Of a stretch of 64,000 nucleotides of DNA, positions 35,767 through 45,201 are shown piece by piece (the first letter of the stretch is position 1; every line of letters begins with the position of its first letter). Position numbers and translations under genes: made by a program. The stretch is from Spirillospora albida. GTDB lineage: Bacteria > Actinomycetota > Actinomycetes > Streptosporangiales > Streptosporangiaceae. Where the stretch lies: contig NZ_JOFJ01000002.1 of the NCBI RefSeq assembly GCF_000718255.1, forward strand, positions 341,955 to 405,954. The letters are read 5' to 3'. The notes beneath the pieces are model-generated. The model made no database searches, was not told the DNA's origin, and saw only the letters and a list, made by a program, of their open reading frames with translations.

Positions 35767-36715
35767 GATCGTCGTCAAGCTGGCGCTGGTGGCGGCGGCG
35801 TTCGCCGTCCTGCCGCTGCTGGTGGGGCAGGCCGAGCACAAGGTCATGGCGCACATGCAGGGCCGGCTCGGGCCGATGTACGCGGGCCGGTTCCACGGCT
35901 GGGCGCAGCTCGTCGCGGACGGCGTGAAGTTCGCGCAGAAGGAGGACGTGGTCCCCCGCGCGGCCGACCGGTGGATCTTCAAGCTGGCGCCGGGCGTGGC
36001 GCTCGTCCCGTACCTGCTGGTGCTGATCGTCATACCGGTCGGGCCGGGCGGCCAGGTCGCGCTGGACCTCGGCATCGGCGTGTTCTTCGCGCTCGCCGTG
36101 ATGGGCGTCGGCGTGATCGGCGCGATCATGGCGGGCTGGGCGAGCGCGAACAAGTACTCGCTGCTCGGCGGGATGCGGGTCGCGGCCCAGCTGATGTCGT
36201 ACGAGCTGCCGATGGTGTTCGCGGCGTCGTCGGTCGCGATGGCGGCGGGCACGCTGTCGATGCAGGGCATCGTCGGGGAGTGGCGCTGGTGGTGGCTGCC
36301 CTGGCAGGCGGTCGGCGCCGTGGTGTTCTTCGTCGCGGGCCTCGCGGAGCTGCGCCGGCCGCCGTTCGACATGCCGGTCGCCGACTCGGAGATCATCTTC
36401 GGCCCGTACACCGAGTACGGCGGCCTGCGGTTCGCGCTGTTCCTGCTGGCCGAGTACGCCGGGATCATCGTGCTGTGCGCCCTGACGGCCGTCCTGTTCC
36501 TCGGCGGCTGGAAGGGGCCGTTCCTCAATACCGAGCTGGGCTGGCTGTGGACGGGCCTGAAGGTCGGCGTCCTGTCGTTCCTCGTCATCTGGCTGCGGGT
36601 CAGCTACCCGCGGATGCGCGAGGACCAGCTGCAGAAGCTGGCGTGGGCGTGGCTCGTGCCGCTGTCGCTGGCCCAGCTGGCGCTCACCGGCGTGGTGAAG
36701 GTCGCGACGGCCTGA
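35759..36715 (+). CDS. nuoH: NADH-quinone oxidoreductase subunit H, second copy
   Basis: This 318-residue membrane subunit forms the quinone-chamber floor. Family motifs are EHKVMAHMQGRLGPMYAG, GWASANKYSLLGGMRVAAQLMSYELPM, ELRRPPFDMPVADSEIIFGPYTEYGGLRFALF and RVSYPRMREDQ. Eight helices are expected and visible. The ATG at 35759 overlaps nuoC. Downstream, an oppositely oriented gene separates it from nuoI. Confidence 0.95.
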   Translation: MLEIVVKLALVAAAFAVLPLLVGQAEHKVMAHMQGRLGPMYAGRFHGWAQLVADGVKFAQKEDVVPRAADRWIFKLAPGVALVPYLLVLIVIPVGPGGQVALDLGIGVFFALAVMGVGVIGAIMAGWASANKYSLLGGMRVAAQLMSYELPMVFAASSVAMAAGTLSMQGIVGEWRWWWLPWQAVGAVVFFVAGLAELRRPPFDMPVADSEIIFGPYTEYGGLRFALFLLAEYAGIIVLCALTAVLFLGGWKGPFLNTELGWLWTGLKVGVLSFLVIWLRVSYPRMREDQLQKLAWAWLVPLSLAQLALTGVVKVATA

Positions 36716-36719
36716 CCGC

Positions 36720-37556
36720 TCAGGGCAGGAAGATCGCGTACTCGGCGATCTGCGGGACGATGTCGGGCGGCAGGTCGGCGTCCACGCCGAGCTCCTCCGC
36801 CGACACGAACGTGCCCTGCTCGTCGCGCCGGACGACGATCCGCTCGACCAGTTCGGGCGTCATGCCGGGCAGCGCGGCGATGGCCTCCGCCGGGGCGTGG
36901 TTGACGTCGATGAGGCCGCCGTCGTCGTAGGCGCGCGGCAGGTCGGGGCGTCCGATCCGCAGCTCGTGGGCGAGCGCCGGGTCCTCGGCGGCCAGCACGC
37001 GCGCCTCCTGGCGGAGCGTCCGGCGGTACTTCGCGACGTTCACGGCGTGCTGGTTGTAGCGGTTCGGCGGGGCGGTGCGCGGGAAGACCGACGGCCGGAC
37101 GGCGAACGAGTGCACCGTGCCCGCGATCCACAGCATCATCGTCAGGAAGAAGCCGAACATCATCAGGGCGGGCTCGCCCGTCTGCATCATCGTCACGGCG
37201 GACACCGTGCCGAGCCCGTAGCCGGCGGCACTCGTCCCGAGGCTCCACGAACCACGCCGGACCGATGCGTACAGGAACGAGAACGGCGTTCCATAGCCGA
37301 ATGTGATGAACGGCACGAACGCCCACAAGATCCCGCGCGGCTCGCCCGGCCCCGGAACCGGGACGGGCATCTGCTGCGGCGGCCGCGGCGGCAGCGGGAA
37401 CGGTGGACGCCAGCCCGGCGGCACCTCCGGCCGGCCCGCCGGCGGACGGGAAGGCCCCTGGTGGCCCAGGGGGAACGGCCGATCACCGGGATGGGCGCGG
37501 TGCGCGCCGGAACGGTCGGGATCGGGGCCGTGGGGGCCGTCCGCGTGCTGGCTCAC
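36720..37556 (-). CDS. Membrane protein with C-terminal helix-hairpin-helix domain, inverted inside the nuo cluster
   Basis: This 278-residue protein has a Pro-rich N-terminus (to about residue 72), two to three hydrophobic segments (GILWAFVPFITFGYGTPFSFLYA and ALMMFGFFLTMMLWIAGTVHSF), then a cytosolic tail ending in a ComEA-like helix-hairpin-helix: DVNHAPAEAIAALPGMTPELVERIVVRRDEQGTFVSAEEL. Such domains bind DNA or proteins. It lies on the minus strand five bases after nuoH, while nuoI resumes 105 bases beyond its start. Role unknown. Confidence 0.72.
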   Translation of the reverse strand: MSQHADGPHGPDPDRSGAHRAHPGDRPFPLGHQGPSRPPAGRPEVPPGWRPPFPLPPRPPQQMPVPVPGPGEPRGILWAFVPFITFGYGTPFSFLYASVRRGSWSLGTSAAGYGLGTVSAVTMMQTGEPALMMFGFFLTMMLWIAGTVHSFAVRPSVFPRTAPPNRYNQHAVNVAKYRRTLRQEARVLAAEDPALAHELRIGRPDLPRAYDDGGLIDVNHAPAEAIAALPGMTPELVERIVVRRDEQGTFVSAEELGVDADLPPDIVPQIAEYAIFLP

Positions 37557-37661
37557 ATGCCCTCCTTCGCCGCGCCTGTCCGGCCGTGGACGCGCAGGTC
37601 CACGTCAGGTTCGACGAACGCGGAGCCCTCCGCGTTCCCCCCGGGCCCCCGGTACGCAATC

Positions 37662-38204
37662 ATGGGGCGCGTGGGACGGCTACCAGGAGGCGGGCTGGCC
37701 AAAGGGCTGGCGGTCACGTTGCGGACGATGACGCGGCGTTCCATCACGCGTCAATACCCGGAAGTGCAGCCCGATCTCGCCCCGCGCAGCCGGGGTGTGA
37801 TCGCGCTGTTCGAGGAGAACTGCACGGTCTGCATGCTGTGCGCCCGCGAGTGCCCCGACTGGTGCATCTACATCGACTCCCACAAGGAGACGCTCCCGGC
37901 GGAGGGCGGCGGGCGCGCCCGCACCCGCAACGTCCTGGACCGCTTCGCCATCGACTTCTCGCTCTGCATGTACTGCGGCATCTGCGTGGAGGTCTGCCCG
38001 TTCGACGCGCTGTTCTGGTCGCCCGAGTTCGAGTACTCCGAGTACGACATCGCCGAGCTGACCCACGAGAAGGAGCGGCTGCGGGAGTGGATGTGGACCG
38101 TCCCGCCTCCCCAGGCCCACGACGCCGCCGCCGAACCGCCGAAGGAGCTGGCCGCCGCCGAGAAGGCCGCCGCGCGGGCCGCCGGGAAGGCGCCGGGTCG
38201 GTGA
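37662..38204 (+). CDS. nuoI: NADH-quinone oxidoreductase subunit I, second copy
   Basis: This 180-residue ferredoxin-like subunit has two 4Fe-4S binding motifs, CTVCMLCARECP and CMYCGICVEVCP, plus the N-terminal amphipathic stretch LAKGLAVTLRTMTRRSITRQYPE. The start is uncertain: ATG 37662 lacks a clear ribosome-binding site, and GTG 37671 is an alternative. The C-terminus is Ala/Lys-rich. Overlaps nuoJ by GTGA. Confidence 0.93.
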   Translation: MGRVGRLPGGGLAKGLAVTLRTMTRRSITRQYPEVQPDLAPRSRGVIALFEENCTVCMLCARECPDWCIYIDSHKETLPAEGGGRARTRNVLDRFAIDFSLCMYCGICVEVCPFDALFWSPEFEYSEYDIAELTHEKERLREWMWTVPPPQAHDAAAEPPKELAAAEKAAARAAGKAPGR

Positions 38205-38728
38205 CCGGCCAGGAGATCGTCTTCGCCCTGCTCGGCGCGGTCGCCGTCGGTTCCGGGATCATGGTGGTGACGACCCGGCAGCTGGTGCACGCCGCGTTAT
38301 GGCTGGTCCTGTCGTTCGGCGCGCTGGCCGGCATGTACCTCGTGCTGACCGCCGAGTTCGTCGCCTGGGTCCAGGTCCTGATCTACGTCGGCGCGATCGT
38401 CGTCCTGCTGCTGTTCGGGATCATGCTGACCCGGGCGCCGATCGGGACGGCCCCCGACCTCGACTCAGGCAACCGCTGGATCGCCGCGGCCGTCGCCGTC
38501 GCGACCGCCGCGCTGCTGGTCACCGTCGTGGTCATGGGCTTCGGGGACGCGAAGATGCCCCTGGAGGCCGGCGGCGGTTCCGCGGAGGCGCTGGGATCCG
38601 CGGTCTTCCGGACGTGGGTGCTGCCGTTCGAGGTGCTGTCGGTGCTGCTGCTGTCGGCGCTGGTCGGCGCGATCGTCCTGTCCCGCACCGACATCGGCGG
38701 CGCGCGCTCCCGCGGGAAGGGCGACTGA
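38201..38728 (+). CDS. nuoJ: NADH-quinone oxidoreductase subunit J, second copy
   Basis: This 175-residue membrane subunit has five helices and the conserved LTAEFVAWVQVLIYVGAIVVLLLFGIMLT helix that contains the pi-bulge region. GTG start overlaps the nuoI stop, and the stop shares a base with the nuoK ATG. Confidence 0.93.
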   Translation: MTGQEIVFALLGAVAVGSGIMVVTTRQLVHAALWLVLSFGALAGMYLVLTAEFVAWVQVLIYVGAIVVLLLFGIMLTRAPIGTAPDLDSGNRWIAAAVAVATAALLVTVVVMGFGDAKMPLEAGGGSAEALGSAVFRTWVLPFEVLSVLLLSALVGAIVLSRTDIGGARSRGKGD

Positions 38729-39117
38729 TGCACCTCGCCTACCCGGCCGTCGTCGCGGCCCTGCTGTTCTCCATCGGCGTCTACGGGGTGCTGGCGCGCC
38801 GCAACGCGATCCTCGTCCTGATGTCGGTCGAGCTCATGCTGAACGCCGTCAACCTGAACCTGGTCGCGTTCGACGTGTGGTTCCGCGACCGGCTGCACGG
38901 CGGCCAGGTCCTCACGCTGTTCACCATCGTGATCGCGGCGGCGGAGATCGGGCTCGGCCTCGCGATCGTCCTGCTGGTGTACCGGAACCGGCGGACGATC
39001 GACGTCGACCGGCTCCGGACCCTCGCCGAGGGCACCGGCGACCCCGAGCGCACCGACGAGCCCGGCCCCGCCGATGAGCCCGGGGACGCCGGAGACCTCG
39101 AGGAGGCCGCCCGATGA
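38728..39117 (+). CDS. nuoK: NADH-quinone oxidoreductase subunit K, second copy
   Basis: This 129-residue protein has three helices with the two conserved glutamates (VLMSVELMLNAVNLNLVAF and VIAAAEIGLGLAIVLLVYR). A 30-residue acidic Pro/Asp-rich tail after residue 100 is longer than usual. Overlaps neighbours at both ends. Confidence 0.93.
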   Translation: MHLAYPAVVAALLFSIGVYGVLARRNAILVLMSVELMLNAVNLNLVAFDVWFRDRLHGGQVLTLFTIVIAAAEIGLGLAIVLLVYRNRRTIDVDRLRTLAEGTGDPERTDEPGPADEPGDAGDLEEAAR

Positions 39118-41048
39118 TCTGGCTGGCCTCGCTGACGATCCTGCTGCCGTTCCTCGGCGCCTTCGCCGGGATGCTGCTCGGGCCGCGCCTGACCCGCCTC
39201 CTCGGCGGCGGCTCCCCGCTCCGCAGCGGCCCCGCGCTGATCGCGTGCGCGCCGATCGCGGTCTCCCTCGTCCTGTCCGCCGCCGTCGCGTTCACGGTCT
39301 GGCGCGATCCGGGGGCCCGGACGGGCTCGCTCACCGTCATCGACACCGGCTCCGTCCCGATCCAGGTCGCCCTCCAGGTGGACGGGCTGGCCGCCCTCGT
39401 CGGGCTGATGGTCTGCTGCGTCGCGCTGGCCGTCCAGATGTACTCGGTCGCCTACATGGACGGCGACCGCCGCCACTCCTCCTACGCCGCGTTCATCGCG
39501 CTCTTCACCGCCGCGATGCTGCTCGTCGTCTACTCGGGCGACCTCCTCGTCCTGTACGCGGGCTGGGAGGTGATGGGCGTCTGCTCCTACTTCCTGATCG
39601 GCCACCACTGGGAGGACAGGGCCAACTCCCGGGCCGCCGTGAAGGCGTTCCTGGTCACCCGCTCAGGCGACGTCGGTTTCCTCCTCGGAATTCTGATCCT
39701 CGGGATCAGCGCGAAGACGTTCTCCATCGAAGGCGTCCTGCGCCAGGTCTTCGAGCTGCCCCACTCCGCGGTGACGGCCGCCGCGCTCCTCCTCCTCGCG
39801 GGGGTCGCGGGCAAGAGCGCCCAGTTCCCGCTGCACACCTGGCTCCCGGACGCGATGGCGGGCCCCACCCCCATCAGCGCCCTGATCCACGCCGCCACGA
39901 TGGTCGCGGCGGGCATCTACGTCGTCGCCCGCCTCTTCGGGGTGTTCGCCACCGCGTCCGCCGCGCTGGCCGTCCTCGGCGTCCTCGCGGTGATCTCCAT
40001 GGTCGGGTCGGCCCTCGCCGCCCTCGCCCAGGACGACCTCAAGCGCGTCCTCGCCTACTCCACGATCAGCCAGCTCGCCGTCATGGCGTGCGGCCTCGCC
40101 GTCGGCGCCGACACCGCCGCGATCTTCCACCTCGTCACGCACGGCGCGTTCAAGGCGCTGCTCTTCCTCGCCGCCGGCTGCGTGATCGTCACCGCCGGGT
40201 CGAACATGCTGGCCCACTACGGCGGCCTCCGCCGCGCCATGCCGATCACCTTCGTGTCGATGACGATCGGCCTCGCCGCCCTCGCGGGCGTCCCGCCGCT
40301 GAGCGGCTGGTTCAGCAAGGACTCCGTCATCGAGGCCGCCCAGCACGCCGCCCTGCACGGCGGGCCGGAGGCGGAGCTGAACTCGACCGGCTGGTTCGCC
40401 TACGAACCGCTCGACCAGAACTCCGCGGTCGTCGGGATCTACGCGCTCGAAACGCCGTCCGCGCTCGCGTGGCCGATCTACCTCGGGCTGCTCGTCACCG
40501 TCGCGCTGACCGCCGCGTACGCGATGCGGACCTGGCTGATGACCTTCTTCGGCGAGCAGCGCGGCACGTTCGAGGCGCGCGACCCGTCCAGGATCATGAC
40601 GTGGACGGTCGCGGCGCTGGCCGTGCCCGCCGCGATTCTCGGGTTCTTCGGGCTCGGGGCCGAGGAGCTGCGGCCGCACGTCGGGTCGGCGCTCCTGAGC
40701 GCCGTCCTGGTCGCCTTGGGCGCGGGCGGGGCGTTCTACGTCTGGAACCGTGATCCGGCGCTCGACCCCGCACGCGCGCTGGGCCGGGTGCGTCCCGTCT
40801 TCGCCCGCGCCTTCTATGTGGACGAGCTGTACGACCTGCTGATCGTCCGGCCGGTCCGGGCGCTGGCGCGGCACACCGTCACCGTGGACGCGCGCGGGGT
40901 CGACGCCGCCGTCGTCGGCACCGGACGCGCCGCGCGGTGGCTGGGCGGCGTCCTGCGCGTCCCGCAGAACGGCAACGCGCAGGCGTACCTGACCGGCCTG
41001 CTCGCGGGCGTCATCGTCATCACGGCCGGGGTGGTGCTGTTCCGATGA
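39114..41048 (+). CDS. nuoL: NADH-quinone oxidoreductase subunit L, second copy
   Basis: This 644-residue antiporter-like subunit is complete. It shows VDGLAALVGLMVCCVALAVQMYSVAYM, the GWEVMGVCSYFLIGHHW helix, the AGKSAQFPLHTWLPDAMAGPTPISALIHAATMV region and LAQDDLKRVLAYSTISQ with the conserved lysine. The C-terminal lateral helix region is retained, ending in GVIVITAGVVLF. Overlaps nuoK and nuoM by four bases. Confidence 0.95.
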   Translation: MIWLASLTILLPFLGAFAGMLLGPRLTRLLGGGSPLRSGPALIACAPIAVSLVLSAAVAFTVWRDPGARTGSLTVIDTGSVPIQVALQVDGLAALVGLMVCCVALAVQMYSVAYMDGDRRHSSYAAFIALFTAAMLLVVYSGDLLVLYAGWEVMGVCSYFLIGHHWEDRANSRAAVKAFLVTRSGDVGFLLGILILGISAKTFSIEGVLRQVFELPHSAVTAAALLLLAGVAGKSAQFPLHTWLPDAMAGPTPISALIHAATMVAAGIYVVARLFGVFATASAALAVLGVLAVISMVGSALAALAQDDLKRVLAYSTISQLAVMACGLAVGADTAAIFHLVTHGAFKALLFLAAGCVIVTAGSNMLAHYGGLRRAMPITFVSMTIGLAALAGVPPLSGWFSKDSVIEAAQHAALHGGPEAELNSTGWFAYEPLDQNSAVVGIYALETPSALAWPIYLGLLVTVALTAAYAMRTWLMTFFGEQRGTFEARDPSRIMTWTVAALAVPAAILGFFGLGAEELRPHVGSALLSAVLVALGAGGAFYVWNRDPALDPARALGRVRPVFARAFYVDELYDLLIVRPVRALARHTVTVDARGVDAAVVGTGRAARWLGGVLRVPQNGNAQAYLTGLLAGVIVITAGVVLFR

Positions 41049-42652
41049 TCTTCGTGCTGATGATGGCGATCCCGCTGTGCGGGGCGCTCGCGCTGATGGC
41101 CCCGCCCGCGCGGTTCCTGCCCGGCGACGCCGCGGTGCGGCGGTTCGGGGCGGCGATCTCGGGCGCGACGCTGCTCGTCGCCGTGTCCGCGCTGACCGCG
41201 TTCGACTACGGCGCCACGTCCACCGTGCAGCTGGAGATCGACCGCGCCTGGGCGCCCGCGATCGACCTGCGCTTCCATCTCGGCGTCGACGGGATCTCGC
41301 TGCCGCTCGTCGCGCTCACCGCGCTGCTGACGTTCCTGTGCTTCCTCTACACGCTGAAGCACCCGCCCGCCGGAGGACGGATCCGGCTGCTGACGGCGCT
41401 GCTGCTCGTCCTCGAAGTCGGGCTGCTGGGCACGTTCACCGCCCTCGACCTCATCCTCTTCTTCGTGTTCTTCGAGGTCGTCCTGATCCCGATGTACGTC
41501 GTGATCATCCTGTGGGGCGGCCCGGGACGGCGCGCGGCCGCCTACAAGTTCATCCTCTACACGCTCCTCGGCTCCGGCCTCCTCCTCGCCGGGATGCTGC
41601 TCGTCGGCGTCACCGCGGGCACCCTCGACATGACGGAACTCGCCGCGCGGCACGGCTCCGGCGTCACCCGCGGCGTCCAGATCACCGCGTTCGCGCTGAT
41701 GGGCCTCGGGTTCGCGGTCAAGGCCCCGATGTGGCCGCTGCACACCTGGCTGCCGGACGCGCACACCGAGGCCCCGACGGTCGGGTCCGTGCTGCTGGCG
41801 GGCGTCCTGCTCAAGATGGGGACGTACGGCCTGATCCGCGTCGCGCTGCCGCTCGCCCCCGAGGGCGCCGAGTTCTGGGCGCCGTGGCTCGGCCTGCTCG
41901 CCGTCATCGGGATCATCTACGGCTCGCTCGCCTGCCTCGCGCAGCGCGACCTCAAGCGGATGATCGCGTACTCGTCCGTCGGGCACATGGGCTTCGTCCT
42001 GCTCGGCATCGCGACGCTGACCCCCGTCGGCGTGAACGCGGCCCTGTTCGGCAACATCGCGCACGGGCTGATCACCGGCCTGCTGTTCTTCCTCGCCGGC
42101 GCCGTCAAGGACCGCTGGGGCACCACCGACCTCACCGCCCTCGGCGGCGGGCTGCTCGGCACCGCGCCCCGCCTCGCGTCGCTCCTCACGTTCGCGTCGA
42201 TCGCGTCCCTCGGCCTGCCCGGCCTCGCCGGGTTCTGGGGCGAGATGCTCGCGCTGCTCGGCGCGTACCGCCCGCACGCCGACCTGCCCCGCGAGACGTT
42301 CGTGACGTTCATGGTGGTCGCCGCGATCGGCGCCGTCCTCACCGCCGCCTACTTCCTGCGCCTGCTCGCCACCCTCACCCACGGCCGCGCCGACGGCGTG
42401 ACCGCCCGCCGCCCCGTCACACCCGCACCCGAGGGGTCCGCCCCGCCGCTGCCCGAAGGCTCCGCGGCGCCGGCCGGGACCGAGCCGGAGGCGTCCCCGG
42501 CGCACGCACCCGCCCGAGAGGCCGCGATCACGCTGCCGGAGTACGCGGCCTGGACGCCGCTGATCGCGCTCACCCTGCTGGTCGGCCTGTGGCCCAAGAC
42601 GTTGCTGGACGTGACGACCGCACCGGTCCGCGCCCTGTTCGGAGGCGGCTGA
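41045..42652 (+). CDS. nuoM: NADH-quinone oxidoreductase subunit M, second copy
   Basis: This 535-residue antiporter-like subunit has GVDGISLPLVALTALLTFLCFLYTLK, the FFVFFEVVLIPMYVVII helix, VKAPMWPLHTWLPDAHTEAPTVGSVLLAG and QRDLKRMIAYSSVGHMGF. A hydrophilic Pro/Ala insertion of about 45 residues lies near the C-terminus (VTARRPVTPAPEGSAPPLPEGS). The start overlaps the nuoL stop. Confidence 0.95.
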   Translation: MIFVLMMAIPLCGALALMAPPARFLPGDAAVRRFGAAISGATLLVAVSALTAFDYGATSTVQLEIDRAWAPAIDLRFHLGVDGISLPLVALTALLTFLCFLYTLKHPPAGGRIRLLTALLLVLEVGLLGTFTALDLILFFVFFEVVLIPMYVVIILWGGPGRRAAAYKFILYTLLGSGLLLAGMLLVGVTAGTLDMTELAARHGSGVTRGVQITAFALMGLGFAVKAPMWPLHTWLPDAHTEAPTVGSVLLAGVLLKMGTYGLIRVALPLAPEGAEFWAPWLGLLAVIGIIYGSLACLAQRDLKRMIAYSSVGHMGFVLLGIATLTPVGVNAALFGNIAHGLITGLLFFLAGAVKDRWGTTDLTALGGGLLGTAPRLASLLTFASIASLGLPGLAGFWGEMLALLGAYRPHADLPRETFVTFMVVAAIGAVLTAAYFLRLLATLTHGRADGVTARRPVTPAPEGSAPPLPEGSAAPAGTEPEASPAHAPAREAAITLPEYAAWTPLIALTLLVGLWPKTLLDVTTAPVRALFGGG

Positions 42653-44139
42653 TGATCCAGGGCATCGACTACGCGGCGATCGCGCCGCCGCTGATCCTCG
42701 CCGTCGCCGCGATCGGCCTCCTGCTCGCCGACGCGTTCGACGCCCCGCGCCGCCTCCTCGGCCTGCTCAGCGCCGGATCGCTCGCCGCCGCGCTGATCGC
42801 CGTCGCCGCCCTCGCACCCGGCGACCGCCGCGCCACCTTCTGCCTCCCGGACGGCCTGCGCTCCGGCGGCCCCCGCTCCTGCTCCTACGTCGCGGACGAC
42901 TTCACCCTCCTGTTCCAGGGCATCGTCCTGGCCGCCGCGGTCGTCGTCGTCCTGCTCTCCCTGCAGGAGATCACCGACTCGGACATCCCGGCGGGGGAGT
43001 ACCACTTCCTCATCCTGGCCGCCGTGATCGGCGCCCTGACCCTCGTGGCGGCCCGCGACCTCGTCCTCCTCGTCGTCGCGCTGGAGACCCTGTCCCTGCC
43101 CGTGTTCGCCCTCGTCGGCCTCCGCCGCTACGACGGGACGGCGTCCGAGGCGGCACTGAAGCTGTTCCTCGTCTCCGTCGTCTCCGCCGCGGTCATGCTG
43201 TTCGGGATCAGCCTCGTGTACGGCGCCACCGGCGCCATGCACCTCGACCGCGTCGCGCCCGCCCTCGAACGGCTCCCCGCCGACCTCGACCCCGTCGCCG
43301 CCGCCGGGATCGTCCTCGTCCTCGCCGGGTTCGCGTTCAAGGTCGCCGCCGTCCCATTCCACTTCTGGGCCCCGGACGTCTACCAGGGCGCGCCGCTGCC
43401 CGTCGCCGCGTTCCTGTCCGTCGTGTCCAAGGCCGCCGGCTTCGCGGGACTCGCGATCGTCCTCGCGCTCGGCTTCCCCGCCTACGCCCACATCTGGGGC
43501 CCGGTCGTGGGCGTCCTCGCCGCGGTCACGATGACGCTAGGCAACCTCCTGGCGCTGCGCCAGAACACGGCCATCCGGCTGCTGGCATGGTCGTCCGTCG
43601 CCCAGTCCGGCTACATGCTCGCGCCCCTGGCCGTGGGCGACCGCCGCCTCCCCGAGGCCGTCGCCGCCACCACCGCCTACGTCGCGCTCTACGCCGTCAT
43701 GAACCTCGGCGCGTTCGCCGTCGTGATCGGCTTCAACCGCCGCCACGGTTCCGTCCGGACGGCCTACGACACCCTCGACGACTACCGTGGCCTCGCCCGC
43801 AGCAGCCCCGCCGTCGCCGCCGCCCTGGCGTTCTTCCTGATCTGCCTGGCCGGCCTGCCCCCCGGCGTGATGGGGCTGTTCGCGAAGATCGTCGTGTTCC
43901 GCGCGACCGTCGCGGGCGGCGTCACCTGGCTCGCCGTCGTCATGGCGATCAACACCGTGATCGGCCTGTACTACTACCTGGTCTGGGCCGCGCGGCTGTT
44001 CACCGCCGGATCCGGGGCCCGCTACGACGCCGCTCCCGGCCTGCCGGTCCGCGCCGCCGTCGCGGCCGCCGCGACCGCCGCCGTCGTCCTGTCGATCGCG
44101 CCCCAGATCGTCCTGCAGACCGTCACGAACGCGACCTGA
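42652..44139 (+). CDS. nuoN: NADH-quinone oxidoreductase subunit N, second copy
   Basis: This 495-residue antiporter-like subunit ends the second cluster. LVAARDLVLLVVALETLSLPVFALVGLRRY, FKVAAVPFHFWAPDVYQGAPLPVAAFLS and AIRLLAWSSVAQSGYML match NuoN, although the conserved lysine of the last motif is replaced by arginine (TAIRLLAWSS), a difference from the first copy (DIKRMLAYSS). The ATG shares a base with the nuoM stop. Confidence 0.95.
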   Translation: MIQGIDYAAIAPPLILAVAAIGLLLADAFDAPRRLLGLLSAGSLAAALIAVAALAPGDRRATFCLPDGLRSGGPRSCSYVADDFTLLFQGIVLAAAVVVVLLSLQEITDSDIPAGEYHFLILAAVIGALTLVAARDLVLLVVALETLSLPVFALVGLRRYDGTASEAALKLFLVSVVSAAVMLFGISLVYGATGAMHLDRVAPALERLPADLDPVAAAGIVLVLAGFAFKVAAVPFHFWAPDVYQGAPLPVAAFLSVVSKAAGFAGLAIVLALGFPAYAHIWGPVVGVLAAVTMTLGNLLALRQNTAIRLLAWSSVAQSGYMLAPLAVGDRRLPEAVAATTAYVALYAVMNLGAFAVVIGFNRRHGSVRTAYDTLDDYRGLARSSPAVAAALAFFLICLAGLPPGVMGLFAKIVVFRATVAGGVTWLAVVMAINTVIGLYYYLVWAARLFTAGSGARYDAAPGLPVRAAVAAAATAAVVLSIAPQIVLQTVTNAT

Positions 44140-44197
44140 CGGGAACGTCGAACCAGGTCAAACCGTTGACCATGTGAGTCGGCGGGGAGGCGGCGAA

Positions 44198-45049
44198 GTG
44201 CGGTTGAACGGCGTCAGAACGGCAGCGTTGATCGGCACGCTGTCGGCGCTGATGCTCGCGCTCGGCTGGCTGGTCGGCCGCGGCGCGGGCCTGGCCCTCG
44301 CCCTGCTCATCGCCCTCGCCACCAACGGCGTCGCCTACGTCTTCAGCGACCGGATCGCCCTGCGCTCCATGCGCGCCCACCCCGTCGGCGAGGTCGAGAC
44401 GCCCGTCCTGTACCGGCTCGTCCGGGAACTGTCGACCGAGACCCGCAAGCCCATGCCCCGGCTCTACGTGTCCGAGACGCTCCAGCCGAACGCGTTCGCG
44501 ACCGGCCGCAACCCCCGCAACGCCGCCGTCTGCTGCACCCGCGGCCTGCTCCGCATGCTGGACGAACGGGAACTGCGGGCCGTCCTCGCCCACGAGCTGT
44601 CCCACGTCTACAACCGCGACATCCTGGTCTCGTCGGTCGCCGCCGCCCTCGCCACCGTGATCACGTACCTGTCCCACCTGGCGATCTTCCTGCCGATCGG
44701 CCGCACCGACGACGACGAGGGCCCCGGCCTTCTCGGCGCCCTCCTCATGCTCGTCCTCGGGCCGATCGCCGCCGTCGTCGTCCAGATGGCGATCAGCCGC
44801 ACCCGCGAATACCAGGCCGACGCGTCCGGCGCCCGCCTCACCGGCGACCCCCTCGCCCTCGCGAGCGCCCTCCGCAAGATCGAGGCCGGCACCCGCGCGA
44901 TGCCGCTCCCGCAGGACCCTGAGCTCGCGTCCGCCAGCGCCCTGATGATCGCGAACCCGTTCCGCGGCGCCGGCATCGGCCGCCTCTTCTCGACCCACCC
45001 ACCGACCGCCGACCGGATCGCCCGCCTGGAGCGGATGGCCGGACGCTGA
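44198..45049 (+). CDS. htpX: Zinc metalloprotease HtpX
   Basis: This 283-residue membrane protease of the M48 family helps degrade misfolded membrane proteins. The zinc motif HELSH lies in LAHELSHVYNRD, and the third ligand glutamate in SRTREYQADASGARLTGDP. Four hydrophobic segments are visible, two at the N-terminus and two in the middle. I prefer GTG 44198, which follows GGGGAGG; a GTG at 44174 would add eight residues. Its position behind the second nuo cluster matches what I remember of Streptomyces gene order. Confidence 0.93.
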   Translation: MRLNGVRTAALIGTLSALMLALGWLVGRGAGLALALLIALATNGVAYVFSDRIALRSMRAHPVGEVETPVLYRLVRELSTETRKPMPRLYVSETLQPNAFATGRNPRNAAVCCTRGLLRMLDERELRAVLAHELSHVYNRDILVSSVAAALATVITYLSHLAIFLPIGRTDDDEGPGLLGALLMLVLGPIAAVVVQMAISRTREYQADASGARLTGDPLALASALRKIEAGTRAMPLPQDPELASASALMIANPFRGAGIGRLFSTHPPTADRIARLERMAGR

Positions 45050-45153
45050 GGCGCGGCGACTTCACCGAAACCGATGGCCCCGTCCCGGCGTCCTACGAAC
45101 CGGGTGCGCCGGGCATTTCTGCGGGGGAACGTCCGGCGCACCCCTCAGAAAGG

Positions 45154-45188
45154 CGTGAGGCGCACCGCGCGGGGCGGTGCGCCTCACG
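45154..45188. terminator. Strong bidirectional terminator between htpX and yajQ
   Basis: Fourteen-base perfect arms (from CGTGAGGCGCACCG) around a seven-base loop in the gap between two convergent genes. Confidence 0.85.
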
Positions 45189-45201
45189 TGCGGCCGAACG
45201 G

